Shown: positions 24,501 to 38,300 of the stretch, in pieces
Position numbering within the stretch: the stretch's first letter is position 1
Layout of the letters: every line of letters begins with the position of its first letter
Origin: Melitaea cinxia
Taxonomy: Eukaryota > Arthropoda > Insecta > Lepidoptera > Nymphalidae
Direction of reading: 5' to 3'
Assembly (NCBI RefSeq): GCF_905220565.1
Contig: NC_059398.1
Location: 7,649,177 to 7,713,176 of the forward strand
DNA length: 64,000 nt
Made by a program: the position numbers and the translations under genes
Notes under the pieces: model-generated
What the model was told of the DNA's origin: nothing
Databases searched by the model: none
Seen by the model: only the letters and a program-made list of their open reading frames with translations

Positions 24501-27500
24501 GCAGTTCTCAGTTCGACTGTATTTTTTACACGTGTTATCTCGTAACTTTTTAACGAGGGAACCGATTTCGATGATTCTTTTTTAACCGACTTCAAAAAAG
24601 GAGGAGGTTACTCATATTTTTTTAAATGTATGGTCGTTACGTTATCCAACTTCGGCGTTTATAAACTGATTTTGATAATTCTTTTTTTGTTGGAAAGGAG
24701 ATATCCCAAGGATGGTACCATGATGAAACAGCAACGTTTTCACGAAACGGCAACGTTTTTGTCTAACAACAGAGCCACATTGTTCATTGTTGAGCCACGT
24801 TAATATCAATAGTATTACATTAAATTCATTAAATTCCTAACATAGCTTCCTTTTTCCCTCCTCTAAGTCTCGGAAATCTAAAGCTTTAGATTTGTATAAA
24901 CATAAACGAGACTTAAAAATTAGTTTTCCAAAGAAGTTTCACTCCTGACATGTGTACTTTGCACGAACGTACTTTTTTAATTATCTTTAATAATGCGTAT
25001 TTACGTGACTATTTTTCTGTCTACCTACGTTGTCTACCTTGATTGTTGTATTACCTATCGACGTAATTGAAGTCGTTTTTTTTTTCATTTACAAGCATAC
25101 ACAATTAATAAGTATGCATTTTCTTAAGTTTTTGATTTTTCATAGCTTAAAACATCCGTCCTTATATGTCCTGAAGTTAGGTGGTAGAAAATGCTATTAG
25201 CACTAAATGTGTTTTTTGTACAACTAAGTCATTATGTGCAGTAAAACATTAAAAATGAATAAATAGATTGTGATGGTTAAGCTTCTTACAAGTCCGGGGA
25301 AGGCAGTCCGCAAGAGGACGGTGGGGTTGACGGTGACCGAGGGCACCGCATAGTCGGGCTGTGCCTGTATATAGGGCTGCGACTGCGAGTAGGGCTGCGC
25401 TGGCGGCACATAGGGGCTGCTCCAGCCCACGAGGAACGGCTGCGTCGGAGCCAGCGCGCTCGTACTGCTTTGTGTGATGGGTGGCACCTTCTGGTCAAAA
25501 TGTTATACTAAATTCTACAAAAATATTAGGGTTTCGACTAAAGGACAGTAAAAACATGAAATAATCAACTCGTATTTCTCGTGGGTGAATGATAAACATC
25601 GTAAGGAAATGTTAACGTTTCAGAAACAAGTCTGAGATGTATATATGTAAGCTTTGTGTTGACGTTGACACAGACATTGACATTTGAGTATGTACCTATC
25701 AGTTCAGCCACAAGAGGATGCCACCAGTGGGGAGAATGTAAAAACGTATTTTTTTTTTCTATTATTCTAATCGAATAGTTACAAATAATTAGATTACAAA
25801 CGTTTTCTTTATAACTTCTTTAAAACTCAGTTGTGTTTGTGAATTTGCTTCAATTTAAAAGTGCAAAAGACGATTTAAGTTTTTATAATAAGAATAGTAA
25901 AGCATGAACGAATTAACTGTCGATTCTTTGTTTTAGGTTAGTCCCTACCTAATTATTTCATAGTGATATTTGTTATGCAAAACTTATCTGTATTTAATAA
26001 ATAAAACTTTGATTTAGATGAATCAAATTGTGTTTGCTTTAACAAGAAAATAACTCATGGTTACTCATATATTTGGCGATTACTGTTCCAATTCCTCATC
26101 AGGATAGAGTTAGAAGTGTTTGCTTAGCAAAAGGACTTAAATAGAGTCAGTCTAATAGAGTGTAACGGCACGGTAGGTAAGGTTTTTTATGTTATACTCA
26201 GGAGCAAACAATGGGTACCTGTTTCTTCTGGAATGGTTTGGGTTGCGGTTGTCGAGAGTTCGGGCCCCACGGCACTATGGCAGCACCGCCCGGCCCGATG
26301 TTCTCTTCAGCACCGGCTTGAACTTGTTCTTCTAGAAATATAAAACGCAACTCTAAGCTGATATGTATCGAAATAACGATGAATATCTGTTTCTATACTA
26401 GATTTTCTATATGTTTTTATTGGTATTGCTTCTCAAAATCAGTTGGGTTAATTCAGTGGCGTAGCGTAGTGGCAGGGGCGGCCCGCCCCGGGCGGCACTT
26501 TATAGGGGGCGGCAAAATTTAACAATACTTAAATAATAATATAATTTTGTAAATATTTGAACCATGTTATATTATTTTCATCGCAACTACAAATTCGAAC
26601 CGATTGAAAGCAGCACGGAATTTTTAATTACTTATTTTCTGTAATGTCGGGGAATCCCTTTTCTTTGAATGATATTTTATAGCGACTAGCAACGTCTTTG
26701 CTGGTGGGAATTCCCCATTTATTAAACAAGATGTAAGGGACAGCTATCCTTTAATTGAAACCATTAATTTGGACCATGTAAAATTTTCCAGTTTTTCCAT
26801 ATTCACAGAGAGGCTGGGACGATATAAACTGCAAATTGACTTATGACAATCTTTTGAGCTGTAGTACAGGTTCGGCGCGTGCTAGGGTTTTGGCCGTGGG
26901 TACGCATGAGACCGGCTACTGGCTCCACACGTACCCTTCGTCAAATACAGGAACATTTGTTGAGCCTGACACACTCCGAATCACAACCTGTCCTACGGCT
27001 TGGGGTTCCAGTGTGCGCTCCTCATAAATTTCGCTGTGGCAGTGATATCGACAAGCGACATCATGGATTGTCATGCCAAAAAAGTGCAGGCCTCTTTTCG
27101 AGACATACCGCACTTAACGATATCATACGCCTATAAACATAACGATATATACCTCGGACAAAGAATTAGTCTAGCTTTCCAAATTGTGATTTTGTGAAAA
27201 ATTTAATTTTTCAACCGACTGTGTTCTGTGTTGTTCAAAGTTAAAAAAAAAACCGCCGATGTGCGAGTTTTACACTTGCTTACTCAGGGTTTCGCACAAA
27301 TAGTCTAGTCAACAAGTTCAAAAACGTGTTAAATAGAAATAAAGCAGGTTTACTAGCAGATAAAAAAATTGCGATTGTTCTTGCGATAAGATAAAAAAGG
27401 TATTTAGTTTTTCGATAATTTCTAAAATAATGATATTCGAGGCATTTTAAAAAAAGATCCTAAAAGAGGAGGAAATTTCCAATAAAAAAATTTCGCCTTC

Positions 27501-29505
27501 CGAAACTCACTCTATTATATATCATTTTTTAACTCTGACAATAGTGCTCCGCGAGGTCGTTACGGCATAGGCGCGCCGTCTAAAAGGCCGGTATATCACC
27601 TAAAATATTTTTTGACGTAACAACGTCTAATAGATCGATGAACGCCAGCGGCACGCACGAAAAAGGATGACTCATTTTAGCATTACGCTCATTGTAGCGT
27701 TACGTTCACTGTACGCTTCCGCCGCATCTATTTTTCTTTCACTCGATTGGCCTATGCGTCCGAGGAGAAATTTTTTATTTAAAACTAGCTGTTCCCGCGA
27801 TTTCCGCGTGGAATTAAAAAAAAAGTTATTGTTTAGTTTGCAGTTATAAAATGAAATAAATGTCTGAAATAAAAGTAGCCTAAGTTACTCCATATTACAT
27901 CAGCTATCTGCCTGTGAAAGTCCGTCAAAATCGGTCCAGCCGTTTCAGAGATTAGCCGAAACAAACAGACAGACAGACAAAAATGGTAAAAAACTGTTAT
28001 TTTGGTATATTTACCGTATATTGTATCCATCCATATACATTTAGTAAAAAGCGGTTATTTGAATATTACAAACAGACACTCCAATTTTTTTTATTTGTAT
28101 AGATGTATAGATATAACCTCTACAATGCAAAATAATAATGACTGTTTTTGCCGAAAAGTTCTCCAGAATAATGTATGTAATCTATAGTATACATTACATT
28201 TAAATATCTAAATAAGAGGGCGGCAAAATTTTGTTCCGCCCCGGGCGGCCGACAACTACGCTACGCCACTGGGTTAATAACAATTTTGGTACACTACTAC
28301 GCTCTCATTTGCTCGCAGTGTCAAGTTACAGCGACTCTTCTGTCAGCTATATCCATATCGATTTTCATTGCAATCGGTTCACTATGTTTTTGCGTAAAAT
28401 TGTAACATATTTACCGTTCATTTCCGTTCCGTTCACCTATTAACCGACTTCAAAAGAGGAGGAGGTACTCAATTTAATAATAAATATATATTTAATACGG
28501 GAGAAGATTTTTTTTAATGTATTTTCAGGGATAGCTTCGTCGTTTATAAACCGATTTAGATAATTCTTTTTTTGTTGAAAACGAGATATCCCAAGGGTGG
28601 TACCATGATAAGGAAACCAGGATCTGATGATGGAATCGTAGAAAACCCTCGAAAATCGTAGTGACAACTAGTGCGTTTGTTAATTTTTTTCGTCTATTTA
28701 CGTTGTATTACCTGTCGATGTAATTGAAGTCGGTTTTTTTCGTTTGCGAGCACAATTATTCACACATTTTTTTCTTGGATTAAGGTTCATTTATTTATAA
28801 TAATGCGCCAACAACCTAGACACTAATACATTTACAGTAATTAACACCAGATTACAAACAAATTGAGCGTTACCTCTAATTATAGGCACATACAGCTGAC
28901 ACATGCAGCAACATGAGAGTATTTCATTTCAAAAACACGTTAAACAGATGGAAATTAATAAAAATAATTCAATAAAATTAAAATTAATACAATAACTTGA
29001 CAACTTAACGCATAGAATATGATTACATATATGTATTTATTAATAATGGTAAGAAAATCTTTCTTATCAAGTTTTGATTAAGACAGCTGGAAGTTAAAAC
29101 GATTAAAGGTAACCGTTATAGGGTTTGTTGTGTTATTTATTAAAATCGAGATTGGCTATCGAAAACATAACAAAATAATAACAATAAACTATCTACTACT
29201 TTAATACGGACAATACCTTTAATAACTTTCTTAATATAAGGGTCGAGGTTGATGGTGAATGGCAGGAATATCTTGAGGTCGGCGGCGGTGAGCGTGGCGC
29301 GGTGGAAGCTCAGGAACACCTCCAGCTTGCGCTCGTCGCGGTCCAGCTCCAGCAGCGTGCTGGCCTCGCGCAGCCCGCCGATCAGCGGCCGCACTCTGCC
29401 ATGGGTCATATATCAAGGATGTATTAGCACGAGGCGTTTTGGAGTTTACTACTCAGGAAACGATATAAAGCGTAGCGTTTTTAGCTGTAGCTTAATATAT
29501 GTATA

Positions 29506-29560
<55 letters not shown>

Positions 29561-32311
29561 CAGATACATTTTTGGCGTCAAGCACAAACTGCGTTATTAC
29601 GACGTCCCTCAGTTATGCTTACATTTTATATGTTTTTTCTGCGAATGTTGCTTATTTTTTTCATTTTAAATTCCGTGGGTTATATCAATTTCTTTAAATT
29701 TCTTTTTTGAGAATATTCTGCTTACAGTTGTGCCCAACCATTTATGAACCCCTTTCATGATACTTATGTTATTGCTTCCTCCATATATCCATATAGCCTC
29801 ACTCAATGCACCGATTATTTAGCGTCCTATATAAGTAATGATGAAATGAGTGAGAAGTAAGCTGAAATGCGACGTTGCCAGTTTTCTAGTAGGTGTGATC
29901 ATCTATCGTTAACTTAAGAAATAATTCTATTACGCTCGTTGAAATTTTAACATGTAACGGTCATAGGAACACCTCCAATTTTTCATCTTATAATAGCTCT
30001 CTTAATGAGTTTCAACATATATTATATTTAGGCTTTTAACATTTTAGTTATTGACGATGTAGCACATCATCAGAATAATAATATAATAAATAATTATTTA
30101 TCGTTGTGTCCATTTGTTATAAGTATTCTTTGACTCAAAGAATAATAATAAATAATGTTCCCTTATCCTGCCACGGATACTTTCTGTACATTGAAGATAT
30201 TTAAAAAAAGTGATACGGTCTATGAATACAGGTTACTGAATCGAACATTTTTTTTTATATGTTTGTATGTGTCGTTGTGTCTTCATCACGCCAAAACAGC
30301 TAAACGGATTTCAAGTAATTTTAGAACATGGGTAACTGGGCATCCAAGAATACGAGGATATTATTTTTTCTTCTTCGCTGACGAATCTTATAGGTTAATT
30401 ATGTTTTATAGCCACAAATAGTTGTGCCACCTGCTTTTACAAACAACATATTATTATCATTTTCAATATAAAAATGACTCATGGCTAAAATATTTATTTT
30501 TTATACAGACTAAATAGTCTAACTACTTAACTCTATTTCACTAGAATGATTTACCTAAGTCGTCGTCTGGCAAATTTAAACGTCGTCAAACAATATTTAC
30601 TTATAAAATATAAAGTACATCTTTTAAGTAGGTTTCTAATTTTTTTTAAGTGGATAACAATAGTTTATTAAACATTATACATATTTATAATTCACAACTT
30701 AAGAACTAAATATTTACAGATAGTTTTGTTATAAATCATGTCCGCGTGGAATCGTGTCAAGAATGCTGACAGCATTTTCTCGTTGAATCGCTATGCCGAT
30801 TCTCTGGGCAAAAAAATGCACCAGCCCTCTTGTCACCAGTGGAGGCAATAAGGCGAGGAGTTATCTCATTTAAAAAAAATTTAGCACTGCTACTCCAAGG
30901 TCCAAGTGTTTCGACTGCAAATGGCACAAAGATGTAATTTGAAATTAATGACGAATACTTGTGCCGTTTAGTCGTTTCAGCTTTTTCCGCTGTGGCTCCC
31001 GCTTTTAAGGCTGTTTCCCTGACATGAGAAGGAGCAAGTGTGTCAACGCAGGTTGCGTCCCACAAAAGCACCCGTCCCCTTTCCCAGGGAACCAACGTCA
31101 ATCCATCAGGTCTCTTGCCATCATTGCGACTAATTCCAGTAGGCTCGATAATAGCAGGAACGTCGACGGTGGCAAGAGATTTTTTATGGTATCGTTTAGG
31201 GAACCGTGGCGGGAAAACCTACCTGAACTCTTGTTACAGGAAAGGCCGTGTAGTCCGAAAGAATCGACCTCTTTTCCGCACGGAGATCTGTGTTCAAAGC
31301 ACAGTGGAGCTCCCAACCGGAGACCGAGAGCAATCCTAAAACTTTCATTGTCTAAAAGTGTCCCAAAGTTTTTTGACGGCATTGCGTGTAGCCTGGATTG
31401 GATCAAAAGCCAGAACAGCTGCAAAAAAACTTCGTATCCTTAATAACAGTATGCGTCAAACTAACGTCCGTATATGTGTTACGTATTGCGTAGCCCTTAC
31501 CTTATATACGGACGTCGTAAACCTGTATACCTACTATTCGAACCACTACATATTCGACGTCCATGACCAAACCGTCACTAAACAAAAAACACAAATTTTC
31601 AGTAGGGGCGCTCAGTAACCAAATAAAAAATCATTGCAAAAATGTATTAAATGTAACAGAACCTTTATTTTTTCAAATTCAAAGACTGCTACCCAGCCTG
31701 GCTTCCATGTGCATGCAAAAAAGTATAGATAATGTATATTAACTTATAGAAATATTTTTATTTTTATGACAAAATAGTGTCACTTTTCCGTTTAATATGT
31801 AAATTCAATTCGTAAATTCGTTAAAGCCTCACTTTTTCCTTTTAAGTGTACTTTTATTTTATTTTACTACTTAAGCAGTATATTGCAACCGAGCGTCAAA
31901 TAAGCAGCGACACGTGCGTAGCAACTTCGGCAAACGGTTTTTAAATGATTTGTTTTGACTTAATTGAATATTTCAAAACCTTCAAATACAGTCAGTTTGG
32001 CAACGTCGCAATAGGACGTCAAATAATCGGTTGTATCGGAAGAGTTTTAGCAGAGTATACGCTCTGTCGATATACGCGCTAGACTAGCGCTGCACCGTTG
32101 GTGCGGAATTTCGCGGAAGTTTTAGTTATACAAATGCAAATGTCTCAACGATTTTTTGACTTCCGGCGATTTTTGTTGTACAGGTAGCTAGAGCCAAAAG
32201 GACTAATGGGACATCGATTAAAAAAGTGGCGTCCGATATGCGGACGTCTAAAGGAGGTGGACGCCAGTTTAGATGCATTTCGGCCCATGTGGGACGCCTA
32301 ATTATTAGCAG

Positions 32312-32370
<59 letters not shown>

Positions 32371-35300
32371 CTTCGCTTCAGCCTGTAATATCCCACTACT
32401 GGGCATAGGCCTCTTTCCCCATGTAGGAGAAGGATCAGAGCTTAAACCACCACGCTGCTCCAATGCGGGTTCGCTACGAATACGATCGCTATCAGATGTA
32501 CATGATAAAAACCGGGACCAGATAAGTAATTATATACTTACTGTTAAAAATTTTGAGAAGATATTTCTATCAATATCTAACTTCAATAAAAAAATAAATT
32601 GAACCGTTGTATTAAATTTCATTTCTAAGAATTATACAAAAAATCGGTTATATAAAAGCAGTAGTTTAGCCACAAATAGGTACATATTTAATTTCGTGAT
32701 ATGCTTTTAGAAGTCTATAACTAGACATACACATAGACTCTATGTTAGGTCTTTTAAATAGTTTTTTGAGTAACTAAATAGCTTACTTTTCATAGATATG
32801 TTTAAGTGAGGTCGAGTCGTCGATGTGTTCTTCGTACGTCTCGTGGTGATAGATGATCCAAGACGTCCGGTAGGGCCACTGTTCTGTGAGGTTCACCCAC
32901 GATGCCAACTGGTACCAATTAAATTCGATTTGGAATGCTTTTAATAGTCGACCTGAAAACGAGGGAAAGTTACAATTGTTATGTTTTCATACTTAAATAT
33001 GTTAATTTGTCATGTTTACAACGTCATAATTATTATAATATTAGTTTAAAGAAACAAAAAAAAAATACGTTTTTATAAATAAATCAAACTAAAAAGTAGA
33101 AAATCTTATCAAATAAGTGTATTGTCATCGGTCCTCGATAAGTCTACTAAGTTTAAATGAAATCTGAAAGTTTGAAGTGGGTCACAATGAAGTCCAAAAG
33201 AGTAGGTTACAAACATAGAAACACACAGGTGAAGCTAATAAAAAACGTGTAAAAACTGAAAATTGTAATAGTAGCAACGTGTAGCGAACGTCAACATACA
33301 TTTTTCAGTGGTTCATCGGCTAAACAACAACAAACATAACGTATAATTTTATTCGGCTTCATCCACTTTTTTCGTTTCTTCACTCGCTTACCGTATTCGA
33401 TCAAGATCTGAAAGATTCTTGTGCAGTTAGAGAGTAAGTCGCGAGTAGGCTAGGAGAGCGTCGCTCCCCGTGGTCGTACCGGTGACGTAGAGCACGTTCA
33501 TGAGGCGGCGCATGCTGCGCGGGTTGACGTCGCTGAAGTAGTCGTCGGTGAGCAGCACGCGGCCCAGGTCGGCGGCGCCGGCGCCGGGCGCGGGCGCGCG
33601 GTGCAGGCCCGACGCCACGGACGACGCCATGGACTCCGACGCGCGCAGTCGCCCGCCGCGCTCCGCCCGCTCGCCGCGCTCCCCGCGCTCCCCGCGCTCG
33701 CCGCGCACGTTCTTTATGCGCTCCTGGCTCGACATCAGCTCCGACGTCGACGACAAGCGGCGCGCCGACACCTACCAGCCGACGTCACGATTTTATACGA
33801 ACTCTCATAAAGACCGATCGTAACCACATTTATATGTTACTCAATTTATATTTGTTTTCTTTTTTTTATATACAACTGGGTCGGCAAACAATCGTACGGC
33901 CCCACACGATGGTAAGCAGTTACTGTAATCTATAAACTGACCACCTTACTCGCCACAGGAAAACACCACTGCTTGAGGACAGCGTTATGTAGCTGTGATC
34001 TTTTGTAAAGTTGGTAGGATTGCATATTGATATTATGAGCAGAAATACGCATCGCTACGCATGGTTTGTGTGCTCGGTTCATAGATATGATGGCGCCACA
34101 GTCGACGCGGCGCCAGCGGCCGGCGAGACACTCACGGAGCGCTGCAGCGAGGCGCCGAAGTCGTCGGCGGCGAGCGCCTGCAGGCGGCGCGCGGCGGTGG
34201 CCTGCGCCACCTTGACGCGGCGCAGCGCCGAGTTCTGCAGGTAGAAGGGCAGCTGCACCATGTTGCGCAGGTAGTCCCAGCCGCCGATGTTGCTCTCCGA
34301 CAGCGCGCGCCGGCTGTTTATCTCTACTGCCTGAGTGACGAGTCGTCGAGACACTTCGTGTGAGCGATCGTATAAGCGGCGTACGTCGTACCGTTGTCGA
34401 ATCTCACGTACGACTACTTATCGAACGTATTTATTACTGAATATGACCAAGTGTTTACATTCGGCAACTCGATTCAAAACGTTTGTCATGCAACATCAAA
34501 GGCAAACTAAAGTTATACACAGTAAGGGGAACGAAATAGAAATAAATCCGATCATGCAAGCACACGATAAGGCATCGATATCGATATCTATGGGTACAAC
34601 ACTGACTGTCGGACGGTCTAATGAACACACCCAACACTTAACTAACCTCCATCCAAGCAACCTGCGCATTTGAAATATGATAAATTGCCTATTTTGATCG
34701 AGACCAATAAAATATATATTTAGACACATCAAGATTATTTATTATTGATTTATTATGATGATTGAATCACAGAAATTATCAATCACGTCTTCTTTGTGTA
34801 ATATGGAAGGTAGCATTAATATGTGTACGGTACAGTTTTTAAAATTATACAGCATGTCGAGATCTAAAACATGAAAAGATAGTAAAGAACGGTTTAAAGA
34901 AACATTAACCTCTTTTTAACCGACTTTCAAAAAAGGAGGAGGTTCTCAATTCGACTGTATTTTTTTTTATGTATGTTGCATCAGAACTTTTGACCGTGTG
35001 GACCGATTTCGACAAATTTTTTTTTAATCGAAAGGTGGTGTGTGCCAATTGGTCCCATTTAAATTTATTTGAGATCTAACAACTACTTTTCGAGTTATAT
35101 CTAATAATGCGTTTTTACTTCACGCTTTTTTCGTCGACCTACGTTGTATTATACCGCATAACTTTCTACTGGATGTACCGATTTTGATAATTCTTTTTTT
35201 GTTGGAAAGGAGATATCCCTAGTTTAGTACCATGATAAGGAAACCAGGATCTGATGATGGGATCCCAGAGAAATCGAGGGAAACTCTTGAAAATCCGCAA

Positions 35301-38300
35301 TAACTTTTTACTGGGTGTACCGATTTTGGTAATTCTTTTTTTGTTGGAAAGAAGATATCCCTTGTTTAGTATTATGATAAGAAAACCAGGATCTGATGAT
35401 GGGATTCTAGAGAAATCGAGGGAAACTCTTGAAAATCCGCAATAACTTTTTACTGGGTGTACCGATTTTAATAATTTTTAATTTAATCGAAAGCTGATGT
35501 TTATCATGTGGTCACATATAAATTTTATTGAGATCTGATTACTACTTTTTGAGTAATCTTTGATAACGCGTAATTACTTGACTATTTTTTCGTCGATCTA
35601 CGTTGTATTACTCGTCGATGTAATTGAAGTCGGTTTTTTTTTTCGTTTGCGAGCAAACACAATTATTTTATTAAATATTAAAAAGAGGTTAATGGTTTCG
35701 ATTTTGAAATACTAAATTTTTGATCATGCGTATTAAACTGACAGTTACAAAACCTATTGTATAAAAATATACATAGAAAAAAAAAAATATAATTAAAATA
35801 ATTTTTACGTAAAGATTATTAAATTTTACTACAGAAAAAAAAAATGGTTTATTGTATTAAGCCATTTTACGAATTTGATTAATTTTTGTGGAGAGCTCAC
35901 GCTAAGTGAAATTTTTGCTATGTTACTTTTTTGTAACTAATGCAAGGCACCAGCCAAATTTCTGTATCTGCTTAGGTTTTGGATTTCGTCATACTGTCTG
36001 CGTTAAAGATTACTTTGTATTTTATGTCAGTGGGTAAGAAATAATTTCTCTTTTAATAAGAGAAAACAACGAAAAAGAAAAAATAGAATAGTAGAAACAA
36101 TAAATAAAATAACAATGTGTTGTAGCGAAATAGTCACCTTGCTGATGATGTGCGGGTCGATGGCCAGCAGCAGGATGAAGGGGCTCCGCGGGTCCGAGCA
36201 GAGCGCGTGCACGGCGTTGAGCAGCGCCAGCACCTTCTCCTGCTCGCAGCTGTCCAGCGCATCCACCACCAACACCAGCCGCGTCTGCTGCCCTGTGAAC
36301 GCGTCCAGGCACGACACCTGTCGAGAACATCGATTATCAGAAAATTTCATTCGAAACGAGTTCGTTTTAGAAGAAATCCGAGACGTGATTCAGGCCGATT
36401 CATTATTAATACGTCAGCTTCTCCTTCATGAGAGAATCAGTTTACGTATCGTCGGGAGCGATTACTCAAAGGCACTGTCATTGTAGATACTGGTCTCGTT
36501 TGTAGTCGGTTAATACTGAAGGGTGTGTATTTAAGGTCGCCGCGGATACTGTGCGCCAGGTGCGCCAGGCGACAGTAGGAGGCAGGGTGTACTCACGGTG
36601 TGCGTGAGCGCCTGCACCTCGGGGCGCAGGGCGGCGGCGTGCGCGCGGTCGCGGCGGATGCTACGCGCCAGGCGCGCCAGACGCGCGCGCGGCGGCAGCG
36701 CCAGCGCGGCGAGAGCTCGCGCGCCGGCGTACAGGTTGGCCAGCAGCACGGCGCCCGCCGCCACGCACGCACCCACCATCATGCCAGTCTGCACGTCGCG
36801 CTGCCTGCCGACAGTGCACCGGGTTAAGTAAGCCGTACCCACCAAGATCCAACAAAGAGGATACCTGCGCCAGTTTGACTGCCAAAGTCAACCACAAAAG
36901 GATCGATCTTTCCTTTTGTACCAGTCACAGGTTTTAAAAGCTGCACGGGTCTATAGGGTCTTTATAATTAATTCCACATATACACCTGATTGCTATTTTT
37001 TTTATCGTCATATGGTATTTTTTCATATGCACACTAATTTTTAATTAATAACTTTAAAAAAAAAATAACGATAAAAATATTATTTCATCGTTCAATTAAT
37101 ATAACAGACAAAGTATTCTTACGACTCCTCTTTATTTTGTTCCTTGAAATATATGATGAGCACACAAATCCCGACGAGTACGCAGGCAAAACTCAGTTCA
37201 AAGGTTATTATGTGTGGAATGCAACATGCACGGCGCCATCTGTAATCAATTTTTAATACTTTAGTCAAAACGATTGTTAATTTACACCTTCAACCTATCG
37301 CAGTCCACTGCCAAAAATGACGTGACTTCATGTGTTTTGCTCATAGTCGCCACGCTGGGCAGGCGGGTTTGTGACCGCAGGGCAGGCTTTGTCGCACCGA
37401 AGACGCTGCTCCCGGTCTTTGGCCTGTGTATTTCAAAGCCAGCAGTTGGATGGTCCAACATGGATAAAGCCAGCCCCCCGGTAAAAGTTTGTGTGCTCAA
37501 TATCCTTGTCGATACCAATACAAATTTCATTAACTGGCACAGATTCAAGTGTGTTAGATAGCAGCAAGGTATGGCATGTAGCTGGCACTGACCGCCAGCC
37601 GGACGTGTTGGAGACGGGGCGCGGGCGGAAGGCGCGCGCCAGGCGCGTGCACACGCGGCCGTACTGGCACTCCAGTGCCTCCGCCAGGCTGCCGATCATC
37701 TGTACCACCATCGCCTCGCCCTCCTGCCCCGCGCCGCCCTTCATGCCCTCCGTGAAATGAAATCTGCAATTTTTTTACACCTTTAAGTTTGCTGTCCGTT
37801 GTGATTTTACATTTAATTTTGGTCTGAATTGTTATTTCTTGTGTCTTTCATAAATGTTATTTCTTCAATAAGTCATTTTATATTGTGCTTAGAAAACTTA
37901 TGGGGAACTGTGGGGACTAAGATGTGAACACAAAAAGGGAACTTCGGAAGAGCAGTATTCTGAGAGAAGTAGCGTTACGAAATTAAGTTTATAAATTTTC
38001 TACTTACCGAAGAGAAGTGTTTTGCCCAGCGGTAAAACCTAAGCTTACATTAAGAGAAGTCAGTACACCTGATACCTGATAGGCGTGGCTGGCAGCGCCC
38101 GCGGGTCGTCGGGGCCGGGTGGATGGCAGAACATGACCTGCAGCAGCAGCAGTAGCGCTCCGAACCGCCGCCCCAGCGCCGCCACCATGCCGCCAGACCA
38201 CCACCACTCATACCTGTACAAATGTGACCAGTCCTTTATAAAAATGCTATAAGGACTAAAAACTAAATGAATGTTACTCAATCTTTCCTCATATTAATTT

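Larger units (their letters stand above)
26454..28271. mobile_element. hAT-like DNA transposon, non-autonomous, 1818 bp
   Basis: Terminal inverted repeats CAGTGGCGTAGCGTAGT are perfect over 17 bases (26454-26470 and 28255-28271). Flanks GGTTAATT (26446-26453) and GGTTAATA (28272-28279) form an 8-bp target duplication with one mismatch. CAG-type ends and 8-bp duplications are typical of hAT elements. No transposase frame; the interior holds a reverse-transcriptase fragment and another repeat. It lies in the Kidins220 intron between exons 17 and 18. Confidence 0.88.

Noticed and set aside
31024..31443. Plus-strand frames of 99-139 codons
   Set aside because: Antisense shadows of the minus-strand reverse-transcriptase remnant.
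33392..33407. A 16-base micro-exon between Kidins220 exons 15 and 16 (good acceptor TTTCAG and donor GTAAGC)
   Set aside because: Exons 15 and 16 already join in phase to give VTG-RLL exactly as in human; adding 16 bases would shift the frame.
37274..37561. Open frames on both strands between Kidins220 exons 10 and 11
   Set aside because: They lie in a lepidopteran dispersed repeat also present at 3060, 55795 and 58190.
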